From Deltaproteobacteria bacterium (GTDB taxonomy: Bacteria; Desulfobacterota; DSM-4660; Desulfatiglandales; B25-G16): a stretch of DNA of 12,520 nucleotides. This document shows positions 1 through 7,283 of the stretch, one piece after another. The position numbers were made by a program, and so were the translations under genes. Positions within the stretch are counted from its first letter, which is position 1. Each line of letters begins with the position of its first letter. The stretch is taken from the NCBI GenBank assembly GCA_019308645.1, contig JAFDHR010000178.1:1-12520 (forward strand), written 5' to 3'. Below the pieces are notes generated by a model, which searched no databases, was not told the DNA's origin, and saw only the letters and a program-made list of their open reading frames with translations.

Positions 1-312
1 GATTTTGCTTCTCAACATATTTATAAATATGCCTTCGGCACAAAATCGCTCCAACTTCCTGTTTCGCTGAGGTTTTTCAATCCTCGTGACGATGCCTTAT
101 GCATAATCTGGGTTTAACAAAACTTTAATATTATAATATTACTTCTTCCGAAAGGCTAAATCAAGAAGGGAGTTAAAAGAGTTTGTGGTTAGACTTATTA
201 GGGTGGGACTTGTGTTCTAAAGTAGATTACGTGCAGAACTGTTTAATTATCTGGGAGTCAATATTACCTTGCTTCAGGATGTCCCGGTCTGGATGCAATC
301 GGCTCAACGATC
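1..312. other. Left-edge spacer with AT palindromes; no supported gene
   Basis: No gene is supported here. Two perfect 16-bp AT-rich palindromes are visible at 16-31 (CATATTTATAAATATG) and 126-141 (TAATATTATAATATTA). The first lies between GATTTTG at 1-7 and its inverse CAAAATC at 41-47, so positions 1-47 could fold as a loose inverted repeat. Plus frame 1 is open from the edge to TAA at 115-117 (38 codons). This could be the tail of a gene outside the window, but I recognise no family in it. An open frame starting at 183 overlaps the end of the acyltransferase gene and looks like chance. The rest, 142-312, shows no promoter or terminator that I would defend. Confidence 0.4.
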
Positions 313-1086
313 TTAGTTATCTTTCTGATCGGATGAAAGGTCAAGAGGGCCCACTTCTGTTTGACCTTTTTCCTTGACCTTGCGCCAAGGTCTCTCAGGG
401 CCAAATTGCGTATCACACCAACGGGTCCCCTGATTCAACCTTTCTTCTAAGAGACACCGGTAGCTCTCCAGTTTTTCCTCATTTGCAGATGGGGAAATCC
501 ATATGGGTTCAGGATAATAGATCATAATGCGTGCAAAGGGTTTGGGCATCAAAAATCGGTCCCAGGAATTTATGGTCCAGCATCGGTCAGCTCCCCAGGT
601 GACTGGGATAAGAGGAGCCTGTGCCTCACGGGCCATAATAACGGCTCCTATTTTTGCTACACGCGCAGGTCCTAAGGGCCCGTCTGCCAATATCCCGCCT
701 CTGCTACCTTCTTTGATTTTTTGTGTCAGTTCTTTCAGGGCCAGAGCACCTCCCCTTGTTGATGAGCCACGAACAGTTGTGTGACCAAACAGGTTCACGA
801 GCCGAGTAGCATATTCTCCGTCACGGCTCTGGCTGACCATTACCGTCAGGTTTTTGTGTGCGAGGTGGCGACCTTGAAAAATGACCCGCTGATGCCAGGT
901 GGCATACACCGCTTTTCCCTGCGATTGCTCTAATGCCTCCACCGCCCTTTCCCTTCCCTCCACTTTAATGACACGGCAGGAATACAAGATAAGTTTGATT
1001 ACCATCGTGACCACCGGAGGGAGTATATTCAAAAGAATCGGGTCATACCAGCGTAATGGGGATTTTTTTTTAGACTTTGACCTCAT
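313..1086 (-). CDS. DUF374 lysophospholipid acyltransferase-like protein
   Basis: About 257 residues, the normal size for DUF374 proteins, which are related to the lysophospholipid and lipid A acyltransferases and are expected to act at the cytoplasmic membrane on an envelope lipid. The substrate here is unknown. Counting from the ATG, the basic N-terminus is followed by a hydrophobic stretch at about 20-37, then ATWHQR (62-67) with the presumed catalytic histidine at 65, SRDGE (87-91), RGSSTRGG (106-113) and the hallmark ADGPLGP (134-140) leading into a GA-rich helix and PLIPV. The ATG at 1086 is chosen; an in-frame TTG at 1095 would add three residues, and neither has a clear Shine-Dalgarno. 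It lies about 108 bp downstream of the TraB-family gene on the same strand, so cotranscription is possible. The C-terminal tail after about residue 225 is charged and probably disordered. Confidence 0.88.
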   Translation of the reverse strand: MRSKSKKKSPLRWYDPILLNILPPVVTMVIKLILYSCRVIKVEGRERAVEALEQSQGKAVYATWHQRVIFQGRHLAHKNLTVMVSQSRDGEYATRLVNLFGHTTVRGSSTRGGALALKELTQKIKEGSRGGILADGPLGPARVAKIGAVIMAREAQAPLIPVTWGADRCWTINSWDRFLMPKPFARIMIYYPEPIWISPSANEEKLESYRCLLEERLNQGTRWCDTQFGPERPWRKVKEKGQTEVGPLDLSSDQKDN

Positions 1087-1104
1087 TTTTTTCAAACCAG
1101 ATAC

Positions 1105-1133
1105 ATAGTAAATTTTTTGCTTGAATAAGGCAA
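1105..1133 (-). promoter_or_regulatory. Weak sigma70-like promoter for the DUF374 gene
   Basis: On the minus strand TTGCCT (1128-1133) and TACTAT (1105-1110) are separated by exactly 17 bp. Each matches the consensus at 4 of 6 positions. The predicted start would fall almost at the start codon, giving a nearly leaderless mRNA, in keeping with the missing ribosome site. This is tentative; read-through from the TraB-family gene is the alternative. Confidence 0.22.
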
Positions 1134-1194
1134 GAACCTATCATTGCTCATCACTGAGATAGCGGGAATCACTCCCAACAACAAGTCATTATCT

Positions 1195-2358
1195 CTATGC
1201 AAACACCTTGACCATCAGAGGTATAGCTACAAAAGTTCCCACTGAGCTACCTACATTTGTAAATGCCACGACCAATAAAATTCGTGTGACCTTATTTTTC
1301 CAGAAGCCTTTCAGGGAAGATAGATCTTCAGACAGTCTCTCGAAATCCTTAACTTTTGGCTTCCCTAAAAAAACCTCTATCAGACCAGCAACCCAGCCTG
1401 CTGCAATCATTGGATTGAGGGATGTAAGGGGTGAAGCGACAATTGCAGACAGAACTGTTAATGGATGACCCAGGGCAAGCGCTGCACCAAGGCCTGCCAG
1501 GATAGCATTTGCCAGAACCCACCATTTGATCATATCAGTGCCAGTAGAGCTTCCAGCATAGAAAAAACCCAAAATAATCAAACACACTATGAAACCTGGA
1601 ATACCCCACTTCAGGAAACCGAAGACCTTGCCTTTGGGAGGGATTTGGTTGAGCGCATCCAAATCTATATGTCTTTCCCAGTGACTTTGAATTCCTGGAA
1701 CGTGTCCAGCTCCGACTACTGCAACAATCTTTTTGCCTGGTGCAGTTCTGATCATATGAGCAAGGTACTGGTCTCTTTCATCAATCAAAATGCGGCGTAT
1801 TTCAGGAAAAGATTTTCCGATTTCTGAAAGGAGCATTTCAAGGACATCCTTCTTTTTCATCTCCTCAATATCGGCTTCGTTTATGCTATCCATTTCCCCA
1901 ACTGAAGTAACCAACTGGAATAACAACTTTATCTTTGCCCACAGGCCCATACAACGCCATGTCCTTGATAGGGTTGTGCGTATATCCCTGTCAGCTAAAT
2001 GAATACGGGCTCCTACCGACTTGGCCGCCTGGATAGCTCGCATGATTTCCTCCCCTGGCCGTATACCTAATTTCTGTCCAATTTTCTTCTGAAAATAGGC
2101 AAGCATCAGATTGGACAAGAGGAGAAAGGCCTTCTTTTGCTTGATCACTTTAAGGAGATTTGTGTTTTGCCATTGGCTTTTTTGCATGATGGACTGATAT
2201 CTGGATTCGCAGAGTTCCACACACACCATATCCGGCTTTTCATCTTCAATGACCTTCTGTACCAAATCAGCACTTTCAATTGAAATATGGGATGTCCCGA
2301 TAAGAGTGATTTTTTTGTCTTCAAAATTCAGGTGATGCGTATTGTCATTGTGTATCAT
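1195..2358 (-). CDS. TraB/PrgY-family membrane protein
   Basis: 387 residues matching the TraB family, named after enterococcal proteins that shut down sex pheromone and related to the TIKI/EraA-like hydrolase fold. The bacterial chromosomal members have no settled function. The soluble N-terminal part carries the family motifs in order: GTSHIS (21-26), VELCESRY (47-54), LADRDIRTTLSR (121-132), DERDQYLA (193-200) and GAGHVPGI (216-223). The His and Glu residues in the first, second and last motifs are the proposed active-site or metal positions. The C-terminal third is hydrophobic, with likely membrane segments near 253-271, 280-298, 303-330 and 358-384, so the N-terminal domain is anchored to the membrane. 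The ATG at 2358 is the only methionine before the first motif; the nearest GGAG is 16 bases upstream, too far to be a normal ribosome site. It precedes the DUF374 gene. Confidence 0.9.
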   Translation of the reverse strand: MIHNDNTHHLNFEDKKITLIGTSHISIESADLVQKVIEDEKPDMVCVELCESRYQSIMQKSQWQNTNLLKVIKQKKAFLLLSNLMLAYFQKKIGQKLGIRPGEEIMRAIQAAKSVGARIHLADRDIRTTLSRTWRCMGLWAKIKLLFQLVTSVGEMDSINEADIEEMKKKDVLEMLLSEIGKSFPEIRRILIDERDQYLAHMIRTAPGKKIVAVVGAGHVPGIQSHWERHIDLDALNQIPPKGKVFGFLKWGIPGFIVCLIILGFFYAGSSTGTDMIKWWVLANAILAGLGAALALGHPLTVLSAIVASPLTSLNPMIAAGWVAGLIEVFLGKPKVKDFERLSEDLSSLKGFWKNKVTRILLVVAFTNVGSSVGTFVAIPLMVKVFA

Positions 2359-2524
2359 GGATTTTCAGTGTATACTCCTTTTTCCACAGGATAGAGAAGA
2401 TTATTCCTAAAATTGCATTTTCATTTGAGGTGATTTTATCAAAAAGGCAAACACAGGTTTTGCCTATTATCATACTTTATCCTGCTTTCCAAGCAATTTC
2501 CTTCTTACTCTTGGCTAACTGGTT
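2359..2524. promoter_or_regulatory. Divergent intergenic region with a 7-bp stem-loop
   Basis: The TraB-family and DUF3108 genes diverge from this 166-bp AT-rich spacer, so it should hold both promoters. I cannot pick a convincing -35/-10 pair on either strand. An inverted repeat AGGCAAA (2445-2451) and TTTGCCT (2459-2465) with a 7-base loop is a possible operator; it has no T-tract and is not a terminator. Confidence 0.3.
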
Positions 2525-3352
2525 ATGGGAAACAAAAAGAGACGCATCGTGAAAGGATTATCTGTGGATAGTCATCGCCTAAGAGCGGGAGTGCAATTGC
2601 TTGTAATATTCACCGCGATAGTATTCATGGCAACGCTCGGCTTTGCAGAACGTGTTACAGCCCTCGAGAGAGCACTTCCCTTTCATCCTGGAGAAAAACT
2701 TACATTTCAGGTTAAATGGAGCTTTATACCAGCTGGAGAGGCCGTGCTTGAAATACTTCCAATAGAAACCATACAGGATGTTACATCATATCATTTTGTT
2801 ATGATGGCAAAAACCTACCCATTTGTGGATCTTTTCTATAAGGTTCGTGACAGAATCGATGCCTTTACAGACACAGAGATGACCCATTCAATTTTGTACA
2901 AGAAACAGAAAAAAGGTAAAAGAAAAAAAAATGTCGTTGTTACATTCAATTGGGAAAAACAAACGACTCAATATTCTAACCAAGGAAAAAAGGCAAAACC
3001 TATTTCGATTAAACCTGGCTCATTTGACCCATTATCTGTTTTTCATGCCTTTCGCCTTTATGATCTAAAAGTAGGTACAAAACTCCAAATCCCGGTTACT
3101 GATGGAAAGAAATGTGTGGTGGGGGAAGCAACTGTAGTAAAAAGAGAAAAAATCACGGTAGCAAACAGAACATATGATACCTTTTTAGTGGAGCCTGACT
3201 TAAAGCATATTGGTGGTGTATTTGAAAAAAGCAAGCATGCTACACTGGAAATATGGGTCACAGCAGATACCCATAAAATTCCGGTGAAGATGAAGAGTAA
3301 AGTTATACTCGGAAGTTTTGTAGCAGAACTCATTTCAGCTGAGGGAATTTAA
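2525..3352 (+). CDS. DUF3108 exported protein
   Basis: 275 residues of the DUF3108 family, found in Gram-negative envelopes and of unknown function. A long basic N-terminus (RRIVKG and RLR) is followed by a hydrophobic core at about 21-41 ending in TLGFA before ERV, read as a signal peptide; export to the periplasm is inferred. The family pattern is clear: FHPGEKLTFQVKW (53-65), then an AGEAVLEI stretch, a middle part with FYKVRDRIDAF, SFDPLSVFHAFRLYDL (167-182) and a late KREKITVANRTYDTFLVEP block (206-224). The fold is expected to be all-beta. No lipobox cysteine is present at the cleavage site. The ATG at 2525 has little Shine-Dalgarno; a later start at residue 35 would cut the signal peptide. 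It diverges from the TraB-family gene and converges on the amidohydrolase gene. I do not know its ligand or partner. Confidence 0.85.
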   Translation: MGNKKRRIVKGLSVDSHRLRAGVQLLVIFTAIVFMATLGFAERVTALERALPFHPGEKLTFQVKWSFIPAGEAVLEILPIETIQDVTSYHFVMMAKTYPFVDLFYKVRDRIDAFTDTEMTHSILYKKQKKGKRKKNVVVTFNWEKQTTQYSNQGKKAKPISIKPGSFDPLSVFHAFRLYDLKVGTKLQIPVTDGKKCVVGEATVVKREKITVANRTYDTFLVEPDLKHIGGVFEKSKHATLEIWVTADTHKIPVKMKSKVILGSFVAELISAEGI

Positions 3353-3469
3353 TGAATCTTCTAAGGAAAAGGGTAAGCCTCTTGAGAAACTTTACATGTA
3401 AAAGAGCATGAAGTGCAGCGCCAGGGTCAATCTCTCTTAAAGAATAGCGTATGATGCTACTGTCTATCT

Positions 3470-4795
3470 TCAAACAGGTGTCCGCCGGCAGAGTCTTGTA
3501 ATCTCATCCATAATCTCTACACTGTCAAGGTTTGTGAAACGTCTATTTCTGTACACGATATTTCCATTTATTATAACATCTCTCACATCTCCCCCGGTAG
3601 CGGAATACACGAGTTGAGAGTATGGATTATACATGGGTGTCATATGGGGGCTGTGTGTATCAACGATAATAATATCGGCCTTTTTTCCTGGTTCGATAGT
3701 TCCTATTCTGTTTTCCAACCCAATGACCTTGGCTCCTCCAATGGTAGCCATTGCAAGTACAGCCCGGGCATTAATAATGGTTGGATCAAGGTTGGCTACC
3801 TTAGCCAGTTTTGCCGTAGTATCCATCTCTGCAAAAAGATCAAGATTATTGTTCGATGCGCAACCATCTGTTCCAATGCCTACCGTAATACCTTTTTCCA
3901 GCATCTGTGCTACTGGTGCTACACCTGAGCCAAGCTTCATATTGCTTTCAGGGCAATGGGCAATTTTTACCTCCCTTTCAGCCAAAAGATCTATCTCCTC
4001 CTCATTTAGGTAAATGGCATGGGCAGCAATTAAATTGCTATTTAAAAGGCCAAGATCATCTAAGTAGAAAGCTGGTCTCATAGAAGTCTTTTGCTTTATT
4101 TCTGTGACCTCTTGCTGGGTTTCAGACAGGTGTGTCTGAAGAGGGAGATCGAATTGGGTCGATATCTCCTGGGCCCTCAGCAAGGTTTTTTCTGAGCACG
4201 TGAGAGGGCTATGACAGAAAATACCTGGTATAATACGATCAGAGAAATGAATCCATCTCTCTAAAAAGGCCGAGGCGACATCCAGGTTTTTTTTAGGATC
4301 AGGAACACCTGGAGCAGGAAAATCAATAACACCCTGAGCCACAAGGGCACGCATTCCCGACTTATGTAATGCCTTTACTATCTCATCGGCAAAGAAGTAA
4401 CCGTCAATACATGTGGTAGTACCTGATGCGATCATCTCCATACATGCAAGAAGAGACGCCCAGTAAACTGTATTCGGGTTGATGTATTTTGCCTCGGCTG
4501 GAAATATGTGCTCATAGAGCCAGGTTTTAAGTGGAAGATCATCTGCCATACCTCTGAAAAGCGCCATAGGAGAATGACAATGGGTGTTTATGAGTCCAGG
4601 CAATATTATGGCATCTGTGGCATAGATAATTTCATTTGTTTCAGGGAGAGAATTATTATGGCTGACAGAGACTTCCTTAATTCTATCACCAGCAATAACC
4701 ACCCTCGCATCATCTATGGGTTCTTCCCCATCAACCATTGACAAAAGGGTGCCACCTTCTATAACAATATTATAATTTTTTTTGTTTCCTACCAT
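3470..4795 (-). CDS. mtaD: Amidohydrolase, MTA/SAH (5'-deoxyadenosine-type) deaminase
   Basis: 441 residues, the usual length for MtaD/Tm0936-type deaminases, which are cytosolic zinc enzymes converting S-adenosylhomocysteine or 5'-methylthioadenosine to the inosyl form plus ammonia. This recycles the by-products of SAM use. The amidohydrolase metal site is complete: THCHS (71-75) giving His72 and His74, THLSET (221-226) giving His222 with Glu225 as acid-base, AAHAIYL (257-263) giving His259, HCPESNMKLGSG (280-291), and GTDGCASNNNLDLF (308-321) giving Asp310. The spacing agrees with the structurally known Thermotoga enzyme. Small N- and C-terminal beta segments (GTLLSMV; KADIIIVDT) form the second domain. 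The ATG at 4795 has only a weak GAG upstream. Exact substrate preference among SAH, MTA, adenosine and 5'-deoxyadenosine cannot be read from sequence; a chlorohydrolase-type activity is a less likely reading. Confidence 0.85.
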   Translation of the reverse strand: MVGNKKNYNIVIEGGTLLSMVDGEEPIDDARVVIAGDRIKEVSVSHNNSLPETNEIIYATDAIILPGLINTHCHSPMALFRGMADDLPLKTWLYEHIFPAEAKYINPNTVYWASLLACMEMIASGTTTCIDGYFFADEIVKALHKSGMRALVAQGVIDFPAPGVPDPKKNLDVASAFLERWIHFSDRIIPGIFCHSPLTCSEKTLLRAQEISTQFDLPLQTHLSETQQEVTEIKQKTSMRPAFYLDDLGLLNSNLIAAHAIYLNEEEIDLLAEREVKIAHCPESNMKLGSGVAPVAQMLEKGITVGIGTDGCASNNNLDLFAEMDTTAKLAKVANLDPTIINARAVLAMATIGGAKVIGLENRIGTIEPGKKADIIIVDTHSPHMTPMYNPYSQLVYSATGGDVRDVIINGNIVYRNRRFTNLDSVEIMDEITRLCRRTPV

Positions 4796-4828
4796 TGTTT
4801 TTTACTCATTAATCTTATAATAATAGTC

Positions 4829-4950
4829 TATTCAGCCACTAAGGCACAAAGACCCAAAGAGGAAATAAATATAAATTGAATAACAGAATTTTCTCATTAA
4901 TTTTAATCCCGATTTATCGGGATTAAAAAAGCTATAATAAAGAATAATTC
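4829..4950. repeat. Dispersed repeat, copy 1 (right end lost, palindrome inserted)
   Basis: This block aligns with 7142-7230. Both begin TATTCAGCC, continue through a CACAAAGACC core with AAAGA, then an ATAAATAT-rich stretch, and end with CTATAATAAAGAATAATTC. Over the first 25 bases after TATTCA the two agree at 21 positions. Relative to the other copy this one carries about 33 extra bases (near 4898-4930) that hold a perfect palindrome, and it lacks the right-hand CTTTGTGGC end. It occupies the divergent promoter region between the deaminase and DUF1015 genes. The TATAAT at 4933-4938 could act as a -10 box for the DUF1015 gene, but no -35 fits. Confidence 0.7.
4901..4928. repeat. Perfect 28-bp palindrome inside repeat copy 1
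   Basis: Arms TTTTAATCCCGAT (4901-4913) and ATCGGGATTAAAA (4916-4928) pair over 13 bp around a 2-base centre. The T-run is on the 5' side and the A-run on the 3' side, the opposite of an intrinsic terminator on the plus strand; on the minus strand the bases after the stem are AATTAATG, also not a U-tract. It lies between divergent genes, where no terminator is expected. It looks like an inserted palindromic unit or a protein-binding site. Confidence 0.75.
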
Positions 4951-4987
4951 GATAGCTTACTTTATAGAAGAAAATAATCAAAAGTAA

Positions 4988-5002
4988 AGCCCTATTAGGG
5001 CT
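4988..5002 (+). promoter_or_regulatory. GC-rich palindrome just ahead of the DUF1015 ribosome site
   Basis: AGCCCTA and TAGGGCT flank a single T, making a perfect 7-bp dyad in otherwise AT-rich DNA. It ends six bases before AAGGA (5009-5013), the ribosome site of the DUF1015 gene. An operator or a leader stem-loop is possible; the function is not shown. Confidence 0.4.
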
Positions 5003-5022
5003 GACAACAAGGAATTGAAAAT

Positions 5023-6384
5023 ATGGCTATTGTAGCACCTTTCAGAGGAGTGACATATAATTTTGATAAGATACCAAACATTGAGAGGATCGTATGTCCA
5101 CCCTATGATATCATTTCAGATAGTGAGCAGGACGCCTACTACAATAAGGATCCATATAATATTGTCAGACTTATTTTAGGAAAGAGAAAGACGGGTGATT
5201 CTGATTGGGATAATAGGTATACCAGGGCAGCAGATCTATTGAATAGATGGGAATCAGAGGAGGTTCTTGTCCGACATCCATTTCCTTCCATTTATCTTAC
5301 CTCCATTAAATATAAATCGCCAGACTCTACAAAGACAAAGACTCGATGGGGATTTATAGCCCTGATACGGATAGAAGAAAATGACTCATCTGTTATTTTG
5401 CCTCACGAAAGAACATTTTCTTATCATAGAGAAGACAGGCTAAGGCTGATGAGGGCATGCAATGCACAATTTAGCCCGGTGTTTGGTCTCTATGAGGATG
5501 AGGGCAATATAATTGGTAGCATATATAAAACAATAACGGCTACTCCTCCTAAGATATCCTTCAGGGACATCGATGGATATTACTATAAGATATGGGAGAT
5601 CACCAGTGATTCAATTATAAAGGATATCTTTACAAAGATGTCATCAAAATCAATTATAATTGCCGACGGCCATCATCGCTATGAATCAGCTCGTAATTTT
5701 AGAAACTTCATGAGGGCCAGACATGGCAACCATGAGCTTGACAGGGTGTATGAGTATGTCATGATGTATTTGACTAATATAACTGACAGGGGTTTGACAA
5801 TCTTACCATCTCACCGGTTATTTAAGTTCTACCCGGATTTCAAGATAGAAAAATTTCTTTCCTCTGCTAAAAAATGGTTTGAAGTTTCTACCTTTCCTTT
5901 TTCAGCTAATACCCAGAAAGCTGTAACAAGGGTTTTCCTTGATCAATTAAAAGAATATGGCCAAAACACTACTGTTATTGGTTTTTACCACTCAGGAGCT
6001 GAAAAATACTACTCACTGTGTTTGAAATCGAAGGCCAGGAAAGAGATAGGTGATGATGTACATCCCTCAATCAAAAAACTTGATGTTCTGGTCTTGTCTC
6101 GCCTTGTATTGCAGCGAATACTCGGCATTAAAAGAGATGACCTGGATAATGAAAAGATAATCCAATATGAGAGTAACACCACGAGGGCTCTATCCTCAGT
6201 CCGCTCTAGAGATTATCAGATGGTATTTCTTGTTAATCCCACAAAAATCGAGCAGCTTCTTGAAATAACAGGAAATTCCCTTATAATGCCCCGGAAAACC
6301 ACCTATTTTCATCCCAAGATCCTAAGTGGACTGGTATTCAATAAAATAGATCCCTATGAGACTGTCCATACTCCCAGACATTAA
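5023..6384 (+). CDS. DUF1015 family protein
   Basis: 453 residues, close to the normal length for DUF1015, a widespread bacterial and archaeal family of unproven function. Family landmarks are intact: VAPFRGV near the N-terminus, CPPYDII (25-31), DPYNIVRLILG (43-53), LPHERT (126-131), FSPVFGLY (150-157) and ADGHHRYES (214-222). The DGHHR segment resembles the core motif of ParB/sulfiredoxin-fold proteins, which include ATP- or ADP-using free-serine kinases; from memory, DUF1015 genes lie beside serA/serC in some Clostridia. A role around serine phosphorylation is therefore an inference, not a call. The start is supported by AAGGA nine bases before the ATG. The trmN6-like gene follows after 18 bp, so the two are probably cotranscribed. 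No signal peptide or membrane segment is seen, suggesting a cytosolic protein. Confidence 0.88.
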   Translation: MAIVAPFRGVTYNFDKIPNIERIVCPPYDIISDSEQDAYYNKDPYNIVRLILGKRKTGDSDWDNRYTRAADLLNRWESEEVLVRHPFPSIYLTSIKYKSPDSTKTKTRWGFIALIRIEENDSSVILPHERTFSYHREDRLRLMRACNAQFSPVFGLYEDEGNIIGSIYKTITATPPKISFRDIDGYYYKIWEITSDSIIKDIFTKMSSKSIIIADGHHRYESARNFRNFMRARHGNHELDRVYEYVMMYLTNITDRGLTILPSHRLFKFYPDFKIEKFLSSAKKWFEVSTFPFSANTQKAVTRVFLDQLKEYGQNTTVIGFYHSGAEKYYSLCLKSKARKEIGDDVHPSIKKLDVLVLSRLVLQRILGIKRDDLDNEKIIQYESNTTRALSSVRSRDYQMVFLVNPTKIEQLLEITGNSLIMPRKTTYFHPKILSGLVFNKIDPYETVHTPRH

Positions 6385-6402
6385 ATAATTATAACGTGGC
6401 TT

Positions 6403-7092
6403 ATGAAAGCAAATGAGACAATAGACAGTTTTTTGAATGGTAAATTGCAAATCATCCAGTCTCAGCAGGGGTATAGATTTTCTGTCGATGCCTTACTTTT
6501 ATCCGAATTTGTCTCTGTTAGCAGTGAGGATGTTGTTGTTGATCTCGGTGCCGGTTGTGGGATCATCTCCCTGGTTCTGGCTGTCAAAAGGAAGGTGGGC
6601 TTTATTGCCGGCCTTGAGCTTCAAGAGGAGCTCGCCTCTCAGGCTCAGCGGAATATTGCCCTTAATAAATTAGAGAAAAAAATTGCTATAATCCGGGGAG
6701 ATCTGAGATATCTCCCAATAGGCCCAGGATTTGCTCATGTGGTGGTATGTAATCCGCCATATAGACGACAAAAAAGCGGCCGAATTAATCCTGATTCCAG
6801 CAAGGCTATTGCCAGGCATGAGCTGTCAACCAAGGTAGATGATATTTTGGTTGCAGGTAAGGCACTTCTCAAACCAGGGGGTAGATTGGCCTTGATTTAT
6901 CCAGCAAATAGATTGGCGGAGATTTTTGCAAAGATGAGAATCCAGGAGGTAGAACCTAAGAGGCTTCAAATCGTCTTTCCGAACTCATCCTCTCATGCCA
7001 AGCTTGCAATGATAGAAGGAAGACTTCATGGAAAATCCGGTCTCAAGATCCTTCCCCCTTTATTTGGGCAGGGGCGGTTTTCAATAGTGTAG
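6403..7092 (+). CDS. trmN6: tRNA1(Val) adenine-37 N6-methyltransferase-like protein
   Basis: 229 residues, matching the TrmN6/YfiC family of class I SAM-dependent methyltransferases that make m6A37 in tRNA1(Val). The N-terminal family segment QGYRFSVDALLLSEF (22-36) is present. Motif I is VVDLGAGCGI (45-54), the acidic end of strand 2 is GLEL (70-73), and the catalytic NPPYR (117-121) marks an exocyclic-amine N-methyltransferase. RHELS (138-142) is another family feature. The length and single domain argue against rRNA or protein-glutamine methyltransferases sharing NPPY. The ATG at 6403 lies 18 bp after the DUF1015 stop with only a weak GTGG upstream, suggesting translation partly coupled to that gene. 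The C-terminus is basic and glycine-rich. Substrate specificity is inferred from family similarity. Confidence 0.85.
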   Translation: MKANETIDSFLNGKLQIIQSQQGYRFSVDALLLSEFVSVSSEDVVVDLGAGCGIISLVLAVKRKVGFIAGLELQEELASQAQRNIALNKLEKKIAIIRGDLRYLPIGPGFAHVVVCNPPYRRQKSGRINPDSSKAIARHELSTKVDDILVAGKALLKPGGRLALIYPANRLAEIFAKMRIQEVEPKRLQIVFPNSSSHAKLAMIEGRLHGKSGLKILPPLFGQGRFSIV

Positions 7093-7128
7093 GTTGTCCG
7101 TTGTTTGTTGTCCGTAGAAGAATAGAAA

Positions 7129-7146
7129 GAATATTTGTAAATATTC
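7129..7146. repeat. AT-rich hairpin after trmN6
   Basis: GAATATTT (7129-7136) and AAATATTC (7139-7146) are perfect inverted repeats around GT, 36 bp after the trmN6 stop. No T-tract follows, so it is not a standard terminator. Its right arm runs into the start of the dispersed repeat at 7142. Confidence 0.45.
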
Positions 7147-7260
7147 AGCCGCCAAGCCACAAAGACCTAAAGAAGAGATAAATATTATTGAACAACGTAG
7201 TTTTTTCAGTCTATAATAAAGAATAATTCTCTAAACTTGGTGCCTTTGTGACTTTGTGGC
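7142..7260. repeat. Dispersed repeat, copy 2, with terminal inverted repeats
   Basis: This copy shows both ends: GCCACAAAGACCTAAAG (7156-7172) and its inverse CTTTGTGACTTTGTGGC (7244-7260) agree at 14 of 17 positions. The interior is AT-rich and has no coding frame, as in a MITE-like element. The left 85-90 bases match copy 1 at 4829-4950, including the block CTATAATAAAGAATAATTC. It fills the space between trmN6 and the DUF721 gene, which converge on it. No target-site duplication is obvious. Confidence 0.65.
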
Positions 7261-7283
7261 AAGATACTAATCTTTTTCCCTTA

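Noticed and set aside
183..377. 64-codon plus-strand open frame near the left edge
   Set aside because: It overlaps the conserved minus-strand DUF374 gene, begins without a ribosome site and shows no family features.
4901..4930. Intrinsic terminator at the 28-bp palindrome
   Set aside because: The T-run precedes and the A-run follows the stem, neither strand has a U-tract after it, and both flanking genes start here rather than end.
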